From contig MKVK01000018.1 in the NCBI GenBank assembly GCA_001898825.1, forward strand, positions 62,001 through 126,000: a stretch of DNA of 64,000 nucleotides. The letters are read 5' to 3'. Origin of the DNA: Magnetospirillum sp. 64-120 (GTDB lineage: Bacteria; Pseudomonadota; Alphaproteobacteria; Rhodospirillales; Magnetospirillaceae). The notes under the pieces were generated by a model. The model was not told the DNA's origin and searched no databases. It saw only the letters and a program-made list of their open reading frames with translations. Of this stretch, positions 43,958 through 51,896 are shown piece after piece. Positions within the stretch are counted from its first letter, which is position 1; each line of letters starts with the position of its first letter. The position numbers and the translations under genes are program-made.

Positions 43958-45315
43958 CGCGATGTCTCCGACTGGCGGTCGATTCCGTAACGGCGCATTT
44001 TCTCCCACAAGCTCTTGCGCGAAATGTTCAGAGCCTCCGCGGCCAAGCCGACGGCGCCGCCACACCGGGCCAAACTGTTTCGGATCGCTTCTTGCTCGGC
44101 CGCCTCCACCGCTTCGCGCAACGAGGCGTATCCCCGTGGGTCCGGTTGCGGCACGGCTTCGGGAAACAGGTCGTGTACCTCGATTCGTTGGCCATCGCAC
44201 AAGGCCACCGCACGTTCGACGAGATTCTTCAACTCGCGCACATTTCCGGGAAACGGCCATTCGATCAGCATGGACTCGGCGTCCGGGGAAAAGCCGGAAA
44301 CCCGTTTGCCCATACTGGCGGCGAAACCATCGCCGAACCGCCGGGCCAGCAAAGGGATGTCGTCGGGACGACGGCGCAGGGGTGGGATATCGATGCGGAT
44401 GACGTTGAGACGCCAGTAAAGATCGCTTCTGAACGTCCCCTGCATGATCGCCTTTTCCAGATCGACCTGGGTCGCCGCCAATATCCTGACATCCAGCGTA
44501 ATGGAATCGTTGCCGCCAACCCGTTCCAGCACACGTTCCTGGATGACCCTCAGCAACTTGACTTGAACCTCGGGTGGAATCTCGGCGATCTCGTCCAGGA
44601 AGATGGTCCCGCCATTGGCCTGTTCGAACCGACCGACACGACGGCGGTCGGCCCCGGTGAAAGCCCCCTTTTCGTGCCCGAACAGCTCGCTTTCCACCAG
44701 ATTGAGGGGAATGGCCGCGCAATTGACCTTGATGAAGGCCTTTCCCGCCCGAGCACTGCCTTGATGTATTTGATTGGCGACGACTTCCTTGCCGACACCG
44801 GATTCGCCGGTGATCAGAACCGAGCTGTCCAGGGGGGCGACCCGATCGACATAATGTTTCACCGACCGCATGGCCGTGCTGCGCCCCAGGCTGTCGGCTG
44901 CACCATGTGCCGTCATGCCGCTTCGCTGCTCACGGCGGGTATTGAGAACCCTGCGGACCGCTTCAAGGAACGCACCGACGTCGAACGGCTTGGTCAGATA
45001 GTCCACTGCGCCGGCCTTCACCAGTTCAACGGCCTGGGGAACCGATCCGAAGGCGGTCATAACCATGACCGGCAATCCGGGATACGCCGCCGAGACTTCA
45101 TGGAACAAATCGGCACCGGTCCCATCCGGCAGACGGATATCGGTGATCACCAGATCAACGGCGTTTCGACCAAGAACACGCCGCCCCTCCATCGCCGATG
45201 CGGCTGTCAGCACGGGAATGCCGTCCATCCGCAGGGCATCCTCCAGCGACAGACGCATGATCTCGTCATCTTCGATGATCAACACCTTGTGAGGACTGGG
45301 GGAGGAATCGCTCAT
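43954..45315 (-). CDS. NtrC-type sigma54 response regulator
   Basis: The 453-residue activator has a receiver domain (phospho-acceptor Asp59 in VDLVITDIRLPDG, Lys in DYLTKPFD), an AAA+ domain with Walker A ITGESGVGKEVVA and the sigma54-contact motif GAFTGA, and a Fis-type helix-turn-helix at the C-terminus (GGAVGLAAEALNISRKSLWEKMRR). The start MSDSSPS (45315) overlaps the kinase stop. Its likely targets are the GTTACC-N4-GGTAAC dyads upstream of the sigma54-type promoters at 59.7-60.0 kb. Confidence 0.85.
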   Translation of the reverse strand: MSDSSPSPHKVLIIEDDEIMRLSLEDALRMDGIPVLTAASAMEGRRVLGRNAVDLVITDIRLPDGTGADLFHEVSAAYPGLPVMVMTAFGSVPQAVELVKAGAVDYLTKPFDVGAFLEAVRRVLNTRREQRSGMTAHGAADSLGRSTAMRSVKHYVDRVAPLDSSVLITGESGVGKEVVANQIHQGSARAGKAFIKVNCAAIPLNLVESELFGHEKGAFTGADRRRVGRFEQANGGTIFLDEIAEIPPEVQVKLLRVIQERVLERVGGNDSITLDVRILAATQVDLEKAIMQGTFRSDLYWRLNVIRIDIPPLRRRPDDIPLLARRFGDGFAASMGKRVSGFSPDAESMLIEWPFPGNVRELKNLVERAVALCDGQRIEVHDLFPEAVPQPDPRGYASLREAVEAAEQEAIRNSLARCGGAVGLAAEALNISRKSLWEKMRRYGIDRQSETSR

Positions 45316-46808
45316 GCCACCTCCGTCGTCGGTCGCTGTCGTCGCAACGCCTGACCGGGAATTCTGACCCGAAACAAGCATCCTTGCCCAGGCTCGGACT
45401 CCACCTCGATGATTCCCGCCATTTTCTCGACCAGCCGATAGGTGACCCAAAGCCCCAATCCAGTCCCATCGGGGCGATTGGTGTAAAAGGGGTCGAAGAC
45501 CTTGTCCAAACGCTCAAGCGGAATGCCGGGTCCGTTGTCCTCCACCTCGACGACGACCTGGTCGTCCTGGCTAAAGGCGCGAAAGGCGACATCGCCGCCA
45601 TCGCGACAGGCCTGGATGGCATTCTTCACCAGATTCAACACCACTTGCTGCATCGGTCCACAATTGACGCAATAGCTGTCACCCAGCTGATTGCGCCAAT
45701 GAAGCTGCACCGGCAAGGTCCCGATTTCCACCAGCACCAGATCCTTGACGTCTTCCAAACATCCGCCGTCGCCCCAGATTTCGGCCGAGTCTCCTTTCAA
45801 CTCGATCAACAATCCCTGCACGATCGCGCGAATGCGGTGCAGGCCCTTTTCGATCATCGGGAAATAGCGCGGGATCAGGGATGGGTCGTCGGGATAACGG
45901 CGGATGGTGTCGAGGCAATTGAGCATGCCGGCCAGGGGATTGTTGACCTCGTGGGCGACGCCGGCGGCGATGCGCCCGACCGCCACCAGTTTCTCCGAAA
46001 CCGCCAATTGCTGTTCCAATTGGCGTTTTTCCGCCAACTCGCCGGCCATACGGTTGAAGGTCTCCGCCAACCGACCGATCTCATCATGGTCGCGCGGCCG
46101 GATCGGAACGATGCTGGTGAAATCCCCCTTGCCCAAGGCCGCCATGCCGTCGGCCAAATCGTTGAGGGGCCGGACCATGCGACGAGAAATGTAGACACCG
46201 AACCCGGACCCCAAGGCGCCAAATACCAGGACGATGCCGATGACGATGACCGCCGCGGCCGCTGTCCGGGTCTCGATCTCCTGAGTGGACAGCCGCAGGA
46301 CCACGACGCCGACCGTCGAGCCGTTCGACTGGATGGGAACCACGCTTTCCACATATTCGCGGCCATCTTGATGAATGGTCCGCACACGCGACGTCGCCGA
46401 CTGCATCACATCCTTCAGCCATTGACGCTGCGAAGGATCAGCCCCAAGCAACGGCAACCCGAGGGGATGGTTCTCCGGAGCCAAATGGGCGAGGACCCGC
46501 CCTTCGACATCCAAGACCATGCCGGCGACGGCATCGTTGCTGACGCCGCCCGGCCCCGATGACGAGGTCATGGAGGACAGCGCCTTGAACAAGGACCAAT
46601 AATCGTTTCGCAACACCGCCTCGTAGGCGATGCCGGAAACCCCGCGCGCCACCAACAACGCCTTTTCTTCCAGATCCTGGCGGATGCGCGAGCGCTCCTG
46701 GGCGATCACGGCCAGTCCTACCGTCAATGCCACGCCGGCGACGGCGGCGATGATGGTCAGAGGGAGCTTGATGCCCAGCTTCCAATAGCGGGGATGAACG
46801 ATCATCAT
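45312..46808 (-). CDS. Sensor histidine kinase
   Basis: A 498-residue membrane kinase: helix 1 (about 14-36), a periplasmic sensor of about 145 residues, helix 2 (about 183-205), a HAMP domain, a HisKA domain with GRIAAGVAHEVNNPLAGML (His286) and an ATPase domain (NLVKNAIQA, DNGPGIPLERLDKVFDPFYT, GTGLGLWVTYRLVE). It overlaps both neighbours by four bases: the response regulator downstream and a PhnD-like binding protein upstream. The three probably form one signalling chain. Confidence 0.85.
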   Translation of the reverse strand: MMIVHPRYWKLGIKLPLTIIAAVAGVALTVGLAVIAQERSRIRQDLEEKALLVARGVSGIAYEAVLRNDYWSLFKALSSMTSSSGPGGVSNDAVAGMVLDVEGRVLAHLAPENHPLGLPLLGADPSQRQWLKDVMQSATSRVRTIHQDGREYVESVVPIQSNGSTVGVVVLRLSTQEIETRTAAAAVIVIGIVLVFGALGSGFGVYISRRMVRPLNDLADGMAALGKGDFTSIVPIRPRDHDEIGRLAETFNRMAGELAEKRQLEQQLAVSEKLVAVGRIAAGVAHEVNNPLAGMLNCLDTIRRYPDDPSLIPRYFPMIEKGLHRIRAIVQGLLIELKGDSAEIWGDGGCLEDVKDLVLVEIGTLPVQLHWRNQLGDSYCVNCGPMQQVVLNLVKNAIQACRDGGDVAFRAFSQDDQVVVEVEDNGPGIPLERLDKVFDPFYTNRPDGTGLGLWVTYRLVEKMAGIIEVESEPGQGCLFRVRIPGQALRRQRPTTEVA

Positions 46809-47671
46809 CGTAACCGCCCTCCGCTCATCCGCGCCTCAAGATTGCGGATACCATCGTAAAGGCTGTCGTCTGGCTCGACGAAACCGTCCAAGGCCAACTC
46901 CGCCAGCAAAGCCCGCCCATCGACATCCTCGCGCATTCCCAACACCGCGTTCTGCATGCGGCGGCGCAATTCGGCGTCTCCTGAACGCCGGGCGACCAGC
47001 GGGGGAAAGCCGAATTCATCGGACTGGCCGATGACCTTGGTCTGATCCACCGGCACCTGACGATTACGCTTCAGATATTCCCAGACATAGGAATCGACCG
47101 CACCGCCGTCGGCGACCCGGCGTGCCACCGCCTCCACCGTTTCGGCATGGTTGTACGTGAAGAAGGTGAGACGAAAAAAAGCGTCCGGCTGTATCCCCAA
47201 ACCGGTCAGCATGCTGCGCGGCACGAGGTAGCCGGAATTGGAATCAGGGTCGGAATAGGCGAAAACCTTGCCGCCAAGATCGCCGACGGAACGGTACGGA
47301 CTGTCCCGGTGAACGATGACATAGGACCGATAGCGTGGTTCGCCGTCAAACACGGGAATAGCCAGAAGATCGAGATATTCCGGATCGCGGCGGCGGACAT
47401 AGGGATAGCCGCAAATCCAGGCGAAGTCGATTTCGCCGGTGGCCAGCAATTCCATGACCTCGCGATAAGACCGCCGCTGAACGAAACGCACAGGCCGGTC
47501 CAGACGCAATTCAAGATAGCGCCGCCAACGATCGAAGAAACCCAGGTTTTCGCGCACCACCACGGCGGTCAATCCGACCCGGACCAATCGCTCATCGGCC
47601 TTGGCGCCAACGGCGAGGGGAATCGAACCGATCATGGCGAGCACGGTCCTGCGTGACAGGCCTATGCTCAT
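46805..47671 (-). CDS. PhnD-like periplasmic binding protein (sensor accessory)
   Basis: The 288-residue exported protein starts with a twin-arginine-like signal (GLSRRTVLAMIGSIPLAVGAKA) and has a PhnD/phosphonate-binding fold (VRVGLTAVVVRENLGFFDRW, IDFAWICGYPYVRRRDP, LGGKVFAYSDPDSNSGYLVP). PhnD-type proteins next to sensor kinases are known from ArxX of arsenite-oxidation clusters and as the fused sensor of tetrathionate kinase TtrS. So it most likely presents the inducing anion to the kinase. No ABC transporter genes accompany it. Confidence 0.8.
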   Translation of the reverse strand: MSIGLSRRTVLAMIGSIPLAVGAKADERLVRVGLTAVVVRENLGFFDRWRRYLELRLDRPVRFVQRRSYREVMELLATGEIDFAWICGYPYVRRRDPEYLDLLAIPVFDGEPRYRSYVIVHRDSPYRSVGDLGGKVFAYSDPDSNSGYLVPRSMLTGLGIQPDAFFRLTFFTYNHAETVEAVARRVADGGAVDSYVWEYLKRNRQVPVDQTKVIGQSDEFGFPPLVARRSGDAELRRRMQNAVLGMREDVDGRALLAELALDGFVEPDDSLYDGIRNLEARMSGGRLR

Positions 47672-47689
47672 GACCTCCCTTTCCTCTTG

Positions 47690-48502
47690 TCACCGCAGGA
47701 TCATTGTCGCCCTGCTTAGCTCTTGGAAACCCGTTCCACTGTCCGGCTCCACCCCGGCCCGACGGCTGTACAGCAAGCGGGCCGTGACTTCGACGGAATC
47801 GGCAAGTCCTGGGTTTTCGATCTCGATCATAACACCCCGATCCGGGGGAAGGGTATTATCTTGCCAAACGGATTCGGCATTGAGCCAGCCGAAGCGCCGC
47901 CGTTCCTGCCATGTGATCGCACCGGCACCATCACGGCCTTGCACCACCAGCCATGCCGCCCGTCCGGTGGTCCCGCCGGGCAAGGAATGGCCGGCGCGAT
48001 GGCGGATGGCGACCATCAGCCTGTCCCCCGCCAAGGCAAGGCGCAGGCTGGCGACATCGCGCAGATATGCTGGATCACTGGGGCCGATGAAGACATGAGA
48101 CTGATTGCCGCCAAGATGGCAATCCAGGCAGGTCTTGCCGTTTCTGGCGGCCGAACTGTCACGGAACGAACGTACCGTCACCTCGCCCGGCGCGTCGTGG
48201 CACCGCCCACAGGTGTCGGGAACGGCAACTGGCGCATACGGATGCCCCCCTGGGCCGTGACAATCGACACAAGCGACGCCGGCCGCAGTGGACGGCGCGT
48301 GACAGCCCAGACAGGCCGGGTCGTGCCCCTTGTCCCGCCATTCGGCCAGAAACACCGGATTGATTGCCGCCCGGGACATGGCGGAACGGGAAAAGCTTTC
48401 GGCGACAGAACGATGACAATCGGAACAGTCGCCCATACCCTGTCCCGCCGCGTCGACGGCAAGCAGAACGAAAACCATGACAAGTCGGCCAAGCCTTCTC
48501 AC
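47690..48502 (-). CDS. Pentaheme cytochrome c
   Basis: A 270-residue exported protein with a signal peptide (RLGRLVMVFVLLAVDAAGQG) and five CXXCH heme sites at about 26-30, 64-68, 78-82, 98-102 and 125-129. The C-terminal half (about 135-270) is a heme-free beta-rich domain containing HRAGHSLPGGTTGRAAW. A GTG start at 48502 overlaps the preceding stop (GTGA) and gives the signal peptide. It could carry electrons between the periplasmic oxidoreductase and the membrane pool. It resembles multiheme carriers rather than a known enzyme. Confidence 0.75.
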   Translation of the reverse strand: MRRLGRLVMVFVLLAVDAAGQGMGDCSDCHRSVAESFSRSAMSRAAINPVFLAEWRDKGHDPACLGCHAPSTAAGVACVDCHGPGGHPYAPVAVPDTCGRCHDAPGEVTVRSFRDSSAARNGKTCLDCHLGGNQSHVFIGPSDPAYLRDVASLRLALAGDRLMVAIRHRAGHSLPGGTTGRAAWLVVQGRDGAGAITWQERRRFGWLNAESVWQDNTLPPDRGVMIEIENPGLADSVEVTARLLYSRRAGVEPDSGTGFQELSRATMILR

Positions 48503-48990
48503 TCGAAAACCTGGGCCGGTGTGTTGGCCTCGCACAAGCCGCGCGGCACGGTGAACGGGACACTCCCCGGCTTGATCAGACGTCCCCGGCCAATATCGAC
48601 CGGCAGTCCGGCCTGCCGCCACGCGGCAAATCCGCCGTCGACGACGCTGACCGCATAACCGAAGGCTTCCAGGCGTTGCCGCCAAGTGGTCAGAAGCTCG
48701 GGGGCTGGCGGCCACGGTGTCAACAAGAATGCTTGGCGGTCTTGACCATCGGGCAGGAACCCGGACGGATCGGTCCCGGCATTGACGGCACCGGCAATGG
48801 TTCCCTCGGCGGCCACCCCTCGTCCGCGTACATCAAGGACGAGTGGTGGCGCCGACGACGCCAGGGCTGCTGCCACGGCCTCCGCTGACAAACGCGGCAG
48901 GTCTTGGTCCGCCGACGCCACCGTCCCAACCGGGCCGAACAGCAGGAACAGCACAACGAGGCAGATGTGGAGAGGAGGAGTGCGGGTCAC
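48499..48990 (-). CDS. Exported rhodanese-like protein lacking the active Cys
   Basis: The 163-residue protein has a signal peptide (HICLVVLFLLFGPVGTVASA) and a rhodanese fold (SAPPLVLDVRGRG, AGAVNAG, YAVSVVDGGFAAWRQAGLPV). The active-site loop should carry Cys, but the region reads LLTPWPPAPELL; the only cysteines are in the signal peptide and near the C-terminus. It is therefore unlikely to be a sulfurtransferase and may be a binding or structural protein. The GTG start at 48990 overlaps the previous stop. Confidence 0.7.
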   Translation of the reverse strand: MTRTPPLHICLVVLFLLFGPVGTVASADQDLPRLSAEAVAAALASSAPPLVLDVRGRGVAAEGTIAGAVNAGTDPSGFLPDGQDRQAFLLTPWPPAPELLTTWRQRLEAFGYAVSVVDGGFAAWRQAGLPVDIGRGRLIKPGSVPFTVPRGLCEANTPAQVFE

Positions 48991-49685
48991 GCAGCCACCC
49001 CGTCGGTGCCGTCCGGTTCGACCGGCGGATTGAGAACTGAACACAAGGTATCCGCACCGTGCAGCGCCAACAGCGTGGTCGGAACGATCACGCCGAAGCA
49101 CCCACCCTCGGCCCGCAGGGATTCCAGATGGCGCAATTCGACACCGCCCCCCGACAGGATGAGGTTACCGGTGAAATGGCGCCGGCCCCGATCCAGCAAT
49201 TCGAGGTCTAAGCCTTTCCCTTCGGCGGCAATGTCGCTTCCGGTCAACCAGACGGTGTCGAATCCCAGGCTGTCGGCCTTGTGCAGCCAGTCGGTCAGGG
49301 GCATGTCGCCGTCATCGACCTGATATCCCCGCAAGGCGGCGGTGTCGGGCACGTAAACGCGGAAGCCCTCGCCGGCATAGCGTTCGCCCAGACCGAAGCG
49401 GACGGCGGCACGACTGGCCTGGACATGCGGAACGAACCGCTGATCCGGGAACATCCCGCGCAAGGCGGCGGCGGCGTCCAGCCCCTGCTCGACCACCCAC
49501 GCGACATCGGGACGAACCGCCCATTGCGGGGTGGTGGCAGGACTGCCCCGCAACAGCGTCAGCGCCGATTCCGGCATATCCTCGGGGACCAGCGCAGCGG
49601 CATTCCCCAAAGCGCCGTCGCCGCCGATCCACGATTCGTCCGGGCGGATTTCTTGCAAGATCATCGTCATCGTCGGCCCTCTCAT
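48987..49685 (-). CDS. Unrecognised cluster protein
   Basis: I do not recognise this 232-residue soluble protein. It has no signal peptide. It is rich in alternating short hydrophobic strands and helices (FVPHVQASRAAVRFGLGERYAG, GYQVDDGDMPLTDWLHKADSLGFDTVWLTGSD), which might indicate an alpha/beta domain. It overlaps both neighbours (Mrp gene upstream, rhodanese gene downstream) by four bases, so its product is made with the Fe-S assembly and redox proteins. It may be specific to this cluster. Confidence 0.6.
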   Translation of the reverse strand: MRGPTMTMILQEIRPDESWIGGDGALGNAAALVPEDMPESALTLLRGSPATTPQWAVRPDVAWVVEQGLDAAAALRGMFPDQRFVPHVQASRAAVRFGLGERYAGEGFRVYVPDTAALRGYQVDDGDMPLTDWLHKADSLGFDTVWLTGSDIAAEGKGLDLELLDRGRRHFTGNLILSGGGVELRHLESLRAEGGCFGVIVPTTLLALHGADTLCSVLNPPVEPDGTDGVAA

Positions 49686-50578
49686 TCCGCCAAATTCTGC
49701 CAGAACTCCGCCGCGTTCCGCCGCTGTTCGGCGCTCAGCCCCGCTTCGTGTTCACGGGCCAGCCGCTCCTTGGTCAAGGCATCGCCAACCCGCACGGCGA
49801 CCGCGTCGATCGCCGTGACGGCGGCCGAGGCCGGATCCTGCGTCCGCAAGGGCGTGCCGCTTTCCGCCGCTGCCGCCGCCTCGGGCGCCAGGGGAACGGC
49901 GCCGAGATAAGCGACATGACGCCGCTTGGCCAAGGCTTCCACATGCCCCCCCGTGAACAGCCGGGTGATTTCGCCGCAGCAGGGGCAGGCGTGCCCTGCC
50001 ATGTTCTCCACCAGCCCGAAAACCGGAATGTCGTATTCGTGGAACAGGGCGATGCCCCGCTCGGCGTCAACCACGGCCAAACGTTGCGGGGTGGATACCA
50101 CCACCGCGCCGGTCACCGGCATGCGTTCGAGGATGGTGATCTGCACGTCGCCGGTTCCCGGCGGCATGTCCACCAACAAGACGTCCAAAGGTGGCCACGC
50201 CACCTCTCGGAACAACTGCTCCACCGCTTGGGCGACCAGGGGGCCTTTCCAGGCCAGACCAGCCTCGGGCGGCAGCAAATTGCCGACCGACAACGACCAG
50301 ATTCCATGACTGAACTTGGGGATGGCAAGACCTTCCGCCGTGGCCTCGACCCCGCTCCCGGTTCCCAGCAGCAAGGATATCGAGGGGCCGTGAATGTCGG
50401 CGTCGACGATTCCCACCGCCATCCCCTGCGCGGCCAAAGACGCCGCCAGATTGACGGTCAACGTCGATTTGCCGACGCCGCCCTTGCCGCTGGCGACGCA
50501 AACGACCTCGCGGACCTGGGGAATGGCCAAGATGCCGGTCGCTTCGGGGCCGCATCCGGTGCTGGCGCAGGCGCTCAT
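49682..50578 (-). CDS. Mrp/ApbC-type Fe-S carrier ATPase (copy 2)
   Basis: A 298-residue P-loop ATPase: VVCVASGKGGVGKSTLTVNLAA (Walker A about 31-39), VDADIHGPSI, and LLVDMPPGTGDVQITI. The Fe-S bridging motif is present as HACPCCGE, in the place where Mrp proteins have CxxC. The C-terminal tail (LAREHEAGLSAEQRRNAAEFWQNLAE) is an unusual extension. Mrp proteins carry and insert Fe-S clusters. A second Mrp gene lies immediately upstream, so the pair probably serves the Fe-S-rich enzymes of this cluster. Confidence 0.85.
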   Translation of the reverse strand: MSACASTGCGPEATGILAIPQVREVVCVASGKGGVGKSTLTVNLAASLAAQGMAVGIVDADIHGPSISLLLGTGSGVEATAEGLAIPKFSHGIWSLSVGNLLPPEAGLAWKGPLVAQAVEQLFREVAWPPLDVLLVDMPPGTGDVQITILERMPVTGAVVVSTPQRLAVVDAERGIALFHEYDIPVFGLVENMAGHACPCCGEITRLFTGGHVEALAKRRHVAYLGAVPLAPEAAAAAESGTPLRTQDPASAAVTAIDAVAVRVGDALTKERLAREHEAGLSAEQRRNAAEFWQNLAE

Positions 50579-51621
50579 GCTGAAATCTCCTGACGGCGGG
50601 GCAAAAGGCTGTCCGCCAAAAGATGCGCCAAATCCTTGATCGCCCGGGCGGGGGCGCCATCAGGGGCGGACAGGACAAAGGGCATTCCGGCATCGGCGGA
50701 ATCGGCGATTTCCGGTAAAAAGGGAATCGATGCCAGCAGCGGCAAGCCGGTGGCGGCGGACAGACGCGCACCGCCGCCCTCGCCGAACGGGGCATAGCCG
50801 TGGCCGCACTTCCCACAGGTCAGCCGCGCCATGTTTTCCACCAGGCCGATGCAGGGGACCGCGACATCGGCGAACATTTCCATGCCGCGCTCGACATCCT
50901 GGACCGAGATCGCGCCGGGCGTGGTCACCGTCAACACCGCATTCGGCGCGGCGTGACGGGCGATGCCGAGATGGACGTCCGAGGTTCCCGGCGGCAGGTC
51001 GACCACCAGGATATCGAGCGCCCCCCAGGCCACATCCGTCAACAATTGCGGCAAGCCTTCGTCCACCAGCGATCCGCGCCAAGCCAGGGCCTTTTCCGCC
51101 GGCATCAGGAAGCCCAAGGACATCAGGCTGACCCCATGCGCCCGCTTCGGCTGGATCTTGCCGCCCTCGTCGCAGACCCGACCGGAAACGCCGAACAGGG
51201 TCGGCGCCGACGGGCCGTAGACATCGGCGTCAAGCAACCCCACCGCCAGTCCTTGCCCGGCGAAGGCGACCGCCAGATTGGCGGCCAGGGTTGATTTCCC
51301 CACCCCGCCCTTGCCGCTGTGGACGGCAAGGACGCAGCCGATCCCTGCCAGTTGCCCGGGACGGCCCAAGGGCTTGGGCCTGGGCTTGACCACCACTCTT
51401 TCGACCCCGGCGATGGAGCCGACCAATGGCGTCAACAGCGCCGCCAGTGGGTCGGCGTCGCCGTCGGGGATTTTTTCGAGATCAAGCAGGATCCGCACCG
51501 CTCCGCCGGTGGCGACCACGTCATGGACCAAGCCGGCGGCGACGATCGACGGTCCGTTTTCACCGATGGTGACCGTGGCCAGGGCATCCATCACCGTTTC
51601 TTCCAATCCCGTGCCCCTCAT
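50575..51621 (-). CDS. Mrp/ApbC-type Fe-S carrier ATPase (copy 1)
   Basis: A 348-residue Mrp protein with an N-terminal MIP18-like region (about 11-85) and the ATPase domain: VLAVHSGKGGVGKSTLAANLAVA (Walker A about 103-111), LLDADVYGPSAPTL, VVDLPPGTSDVHL. The bridging cysteines are in LTCGKCGHGYAPFGEGGG. It differs from copy 2 by having the N-terminal domain, so the two may form a heteromeric carrier. It starts by a four-base overlap with the cytochrome c gene. Confidence 0.85.
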   Translation of the reverse strand: MRGTGLEETVMDALATVTIGENGPSIVAAGLVHDVVATGGAVRILLDLEKIPDGDADPLAALLTPLVGSIAGVERVVVKPRPKPLGRPGQLAGIGCVLAVHSGKGGVGKSTLAANLAVAFAGQGLAVGLLDADVYGPSAPTLFGVSGRVCDEGGKIQPKRAHGVSLMSLGFLMPAEKALAWRGSLVDEGLPQLLTDVAWGALDILVVDLPPGTSDVHLGIARHAAPNAVLTVTTPGAISVQDVERGMEMFADVAVPCIGLVENMARLTCGKCGHGYAPFGEGGGARLSAATGLPLLASIPFLPEIADSADAGMPFVLSAPDGAPARAIKDLAHLLADSLLPRRQEISA

Positions 51622-51896
51622 GGTCGGCTTTCCTCCAAATAGCGGATGATGATTTCCGCTTCCCTGTCGTCGATGACCGCCGCCGCCCCGTTGCGTTCCC
51701 GCATGGTGGTGACGATGGCCCGCATGTCCTCCCCCCCATAGCCGTCGATGCGAGCCAGTTCATGGCAGGAGGAACATCGCTTCCGGTACAATTCCTCCGG
51801 TGTCCGCGGCAGGTTCCACCACCACCAACCGGTCAAAACGGCAAGGACAGCCAAAAGGGCGGCCCACCTAAGCCAGCATTTCAAGCCAATCCTCAT
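51618..51896 (-). CDS. Small membrane-anchored cytochrome c
   Basis: A 92-residue protein: one membrane helix (about 9-27) followed by a short periplasmic heme domain with CSSCH (41-45) and Met residues at DMRAIVTTMRER that could be the axial ligand. The start MRIGLK (51896) lies inside the end of the upstream ferredoxin gene, a 29-base overlap. It could pass electrons to or from the oxidoreductase complex. Confidence 0.75.
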   Translation of the reverse strand: MRIGLKCWLRWAALLAVLAVLTGWWWWNLPRTPEELYRKRCSSCHELARIDGYGGEDMRAIVTTMRERNGAAAVIDDREAEIIIRYLEESRP

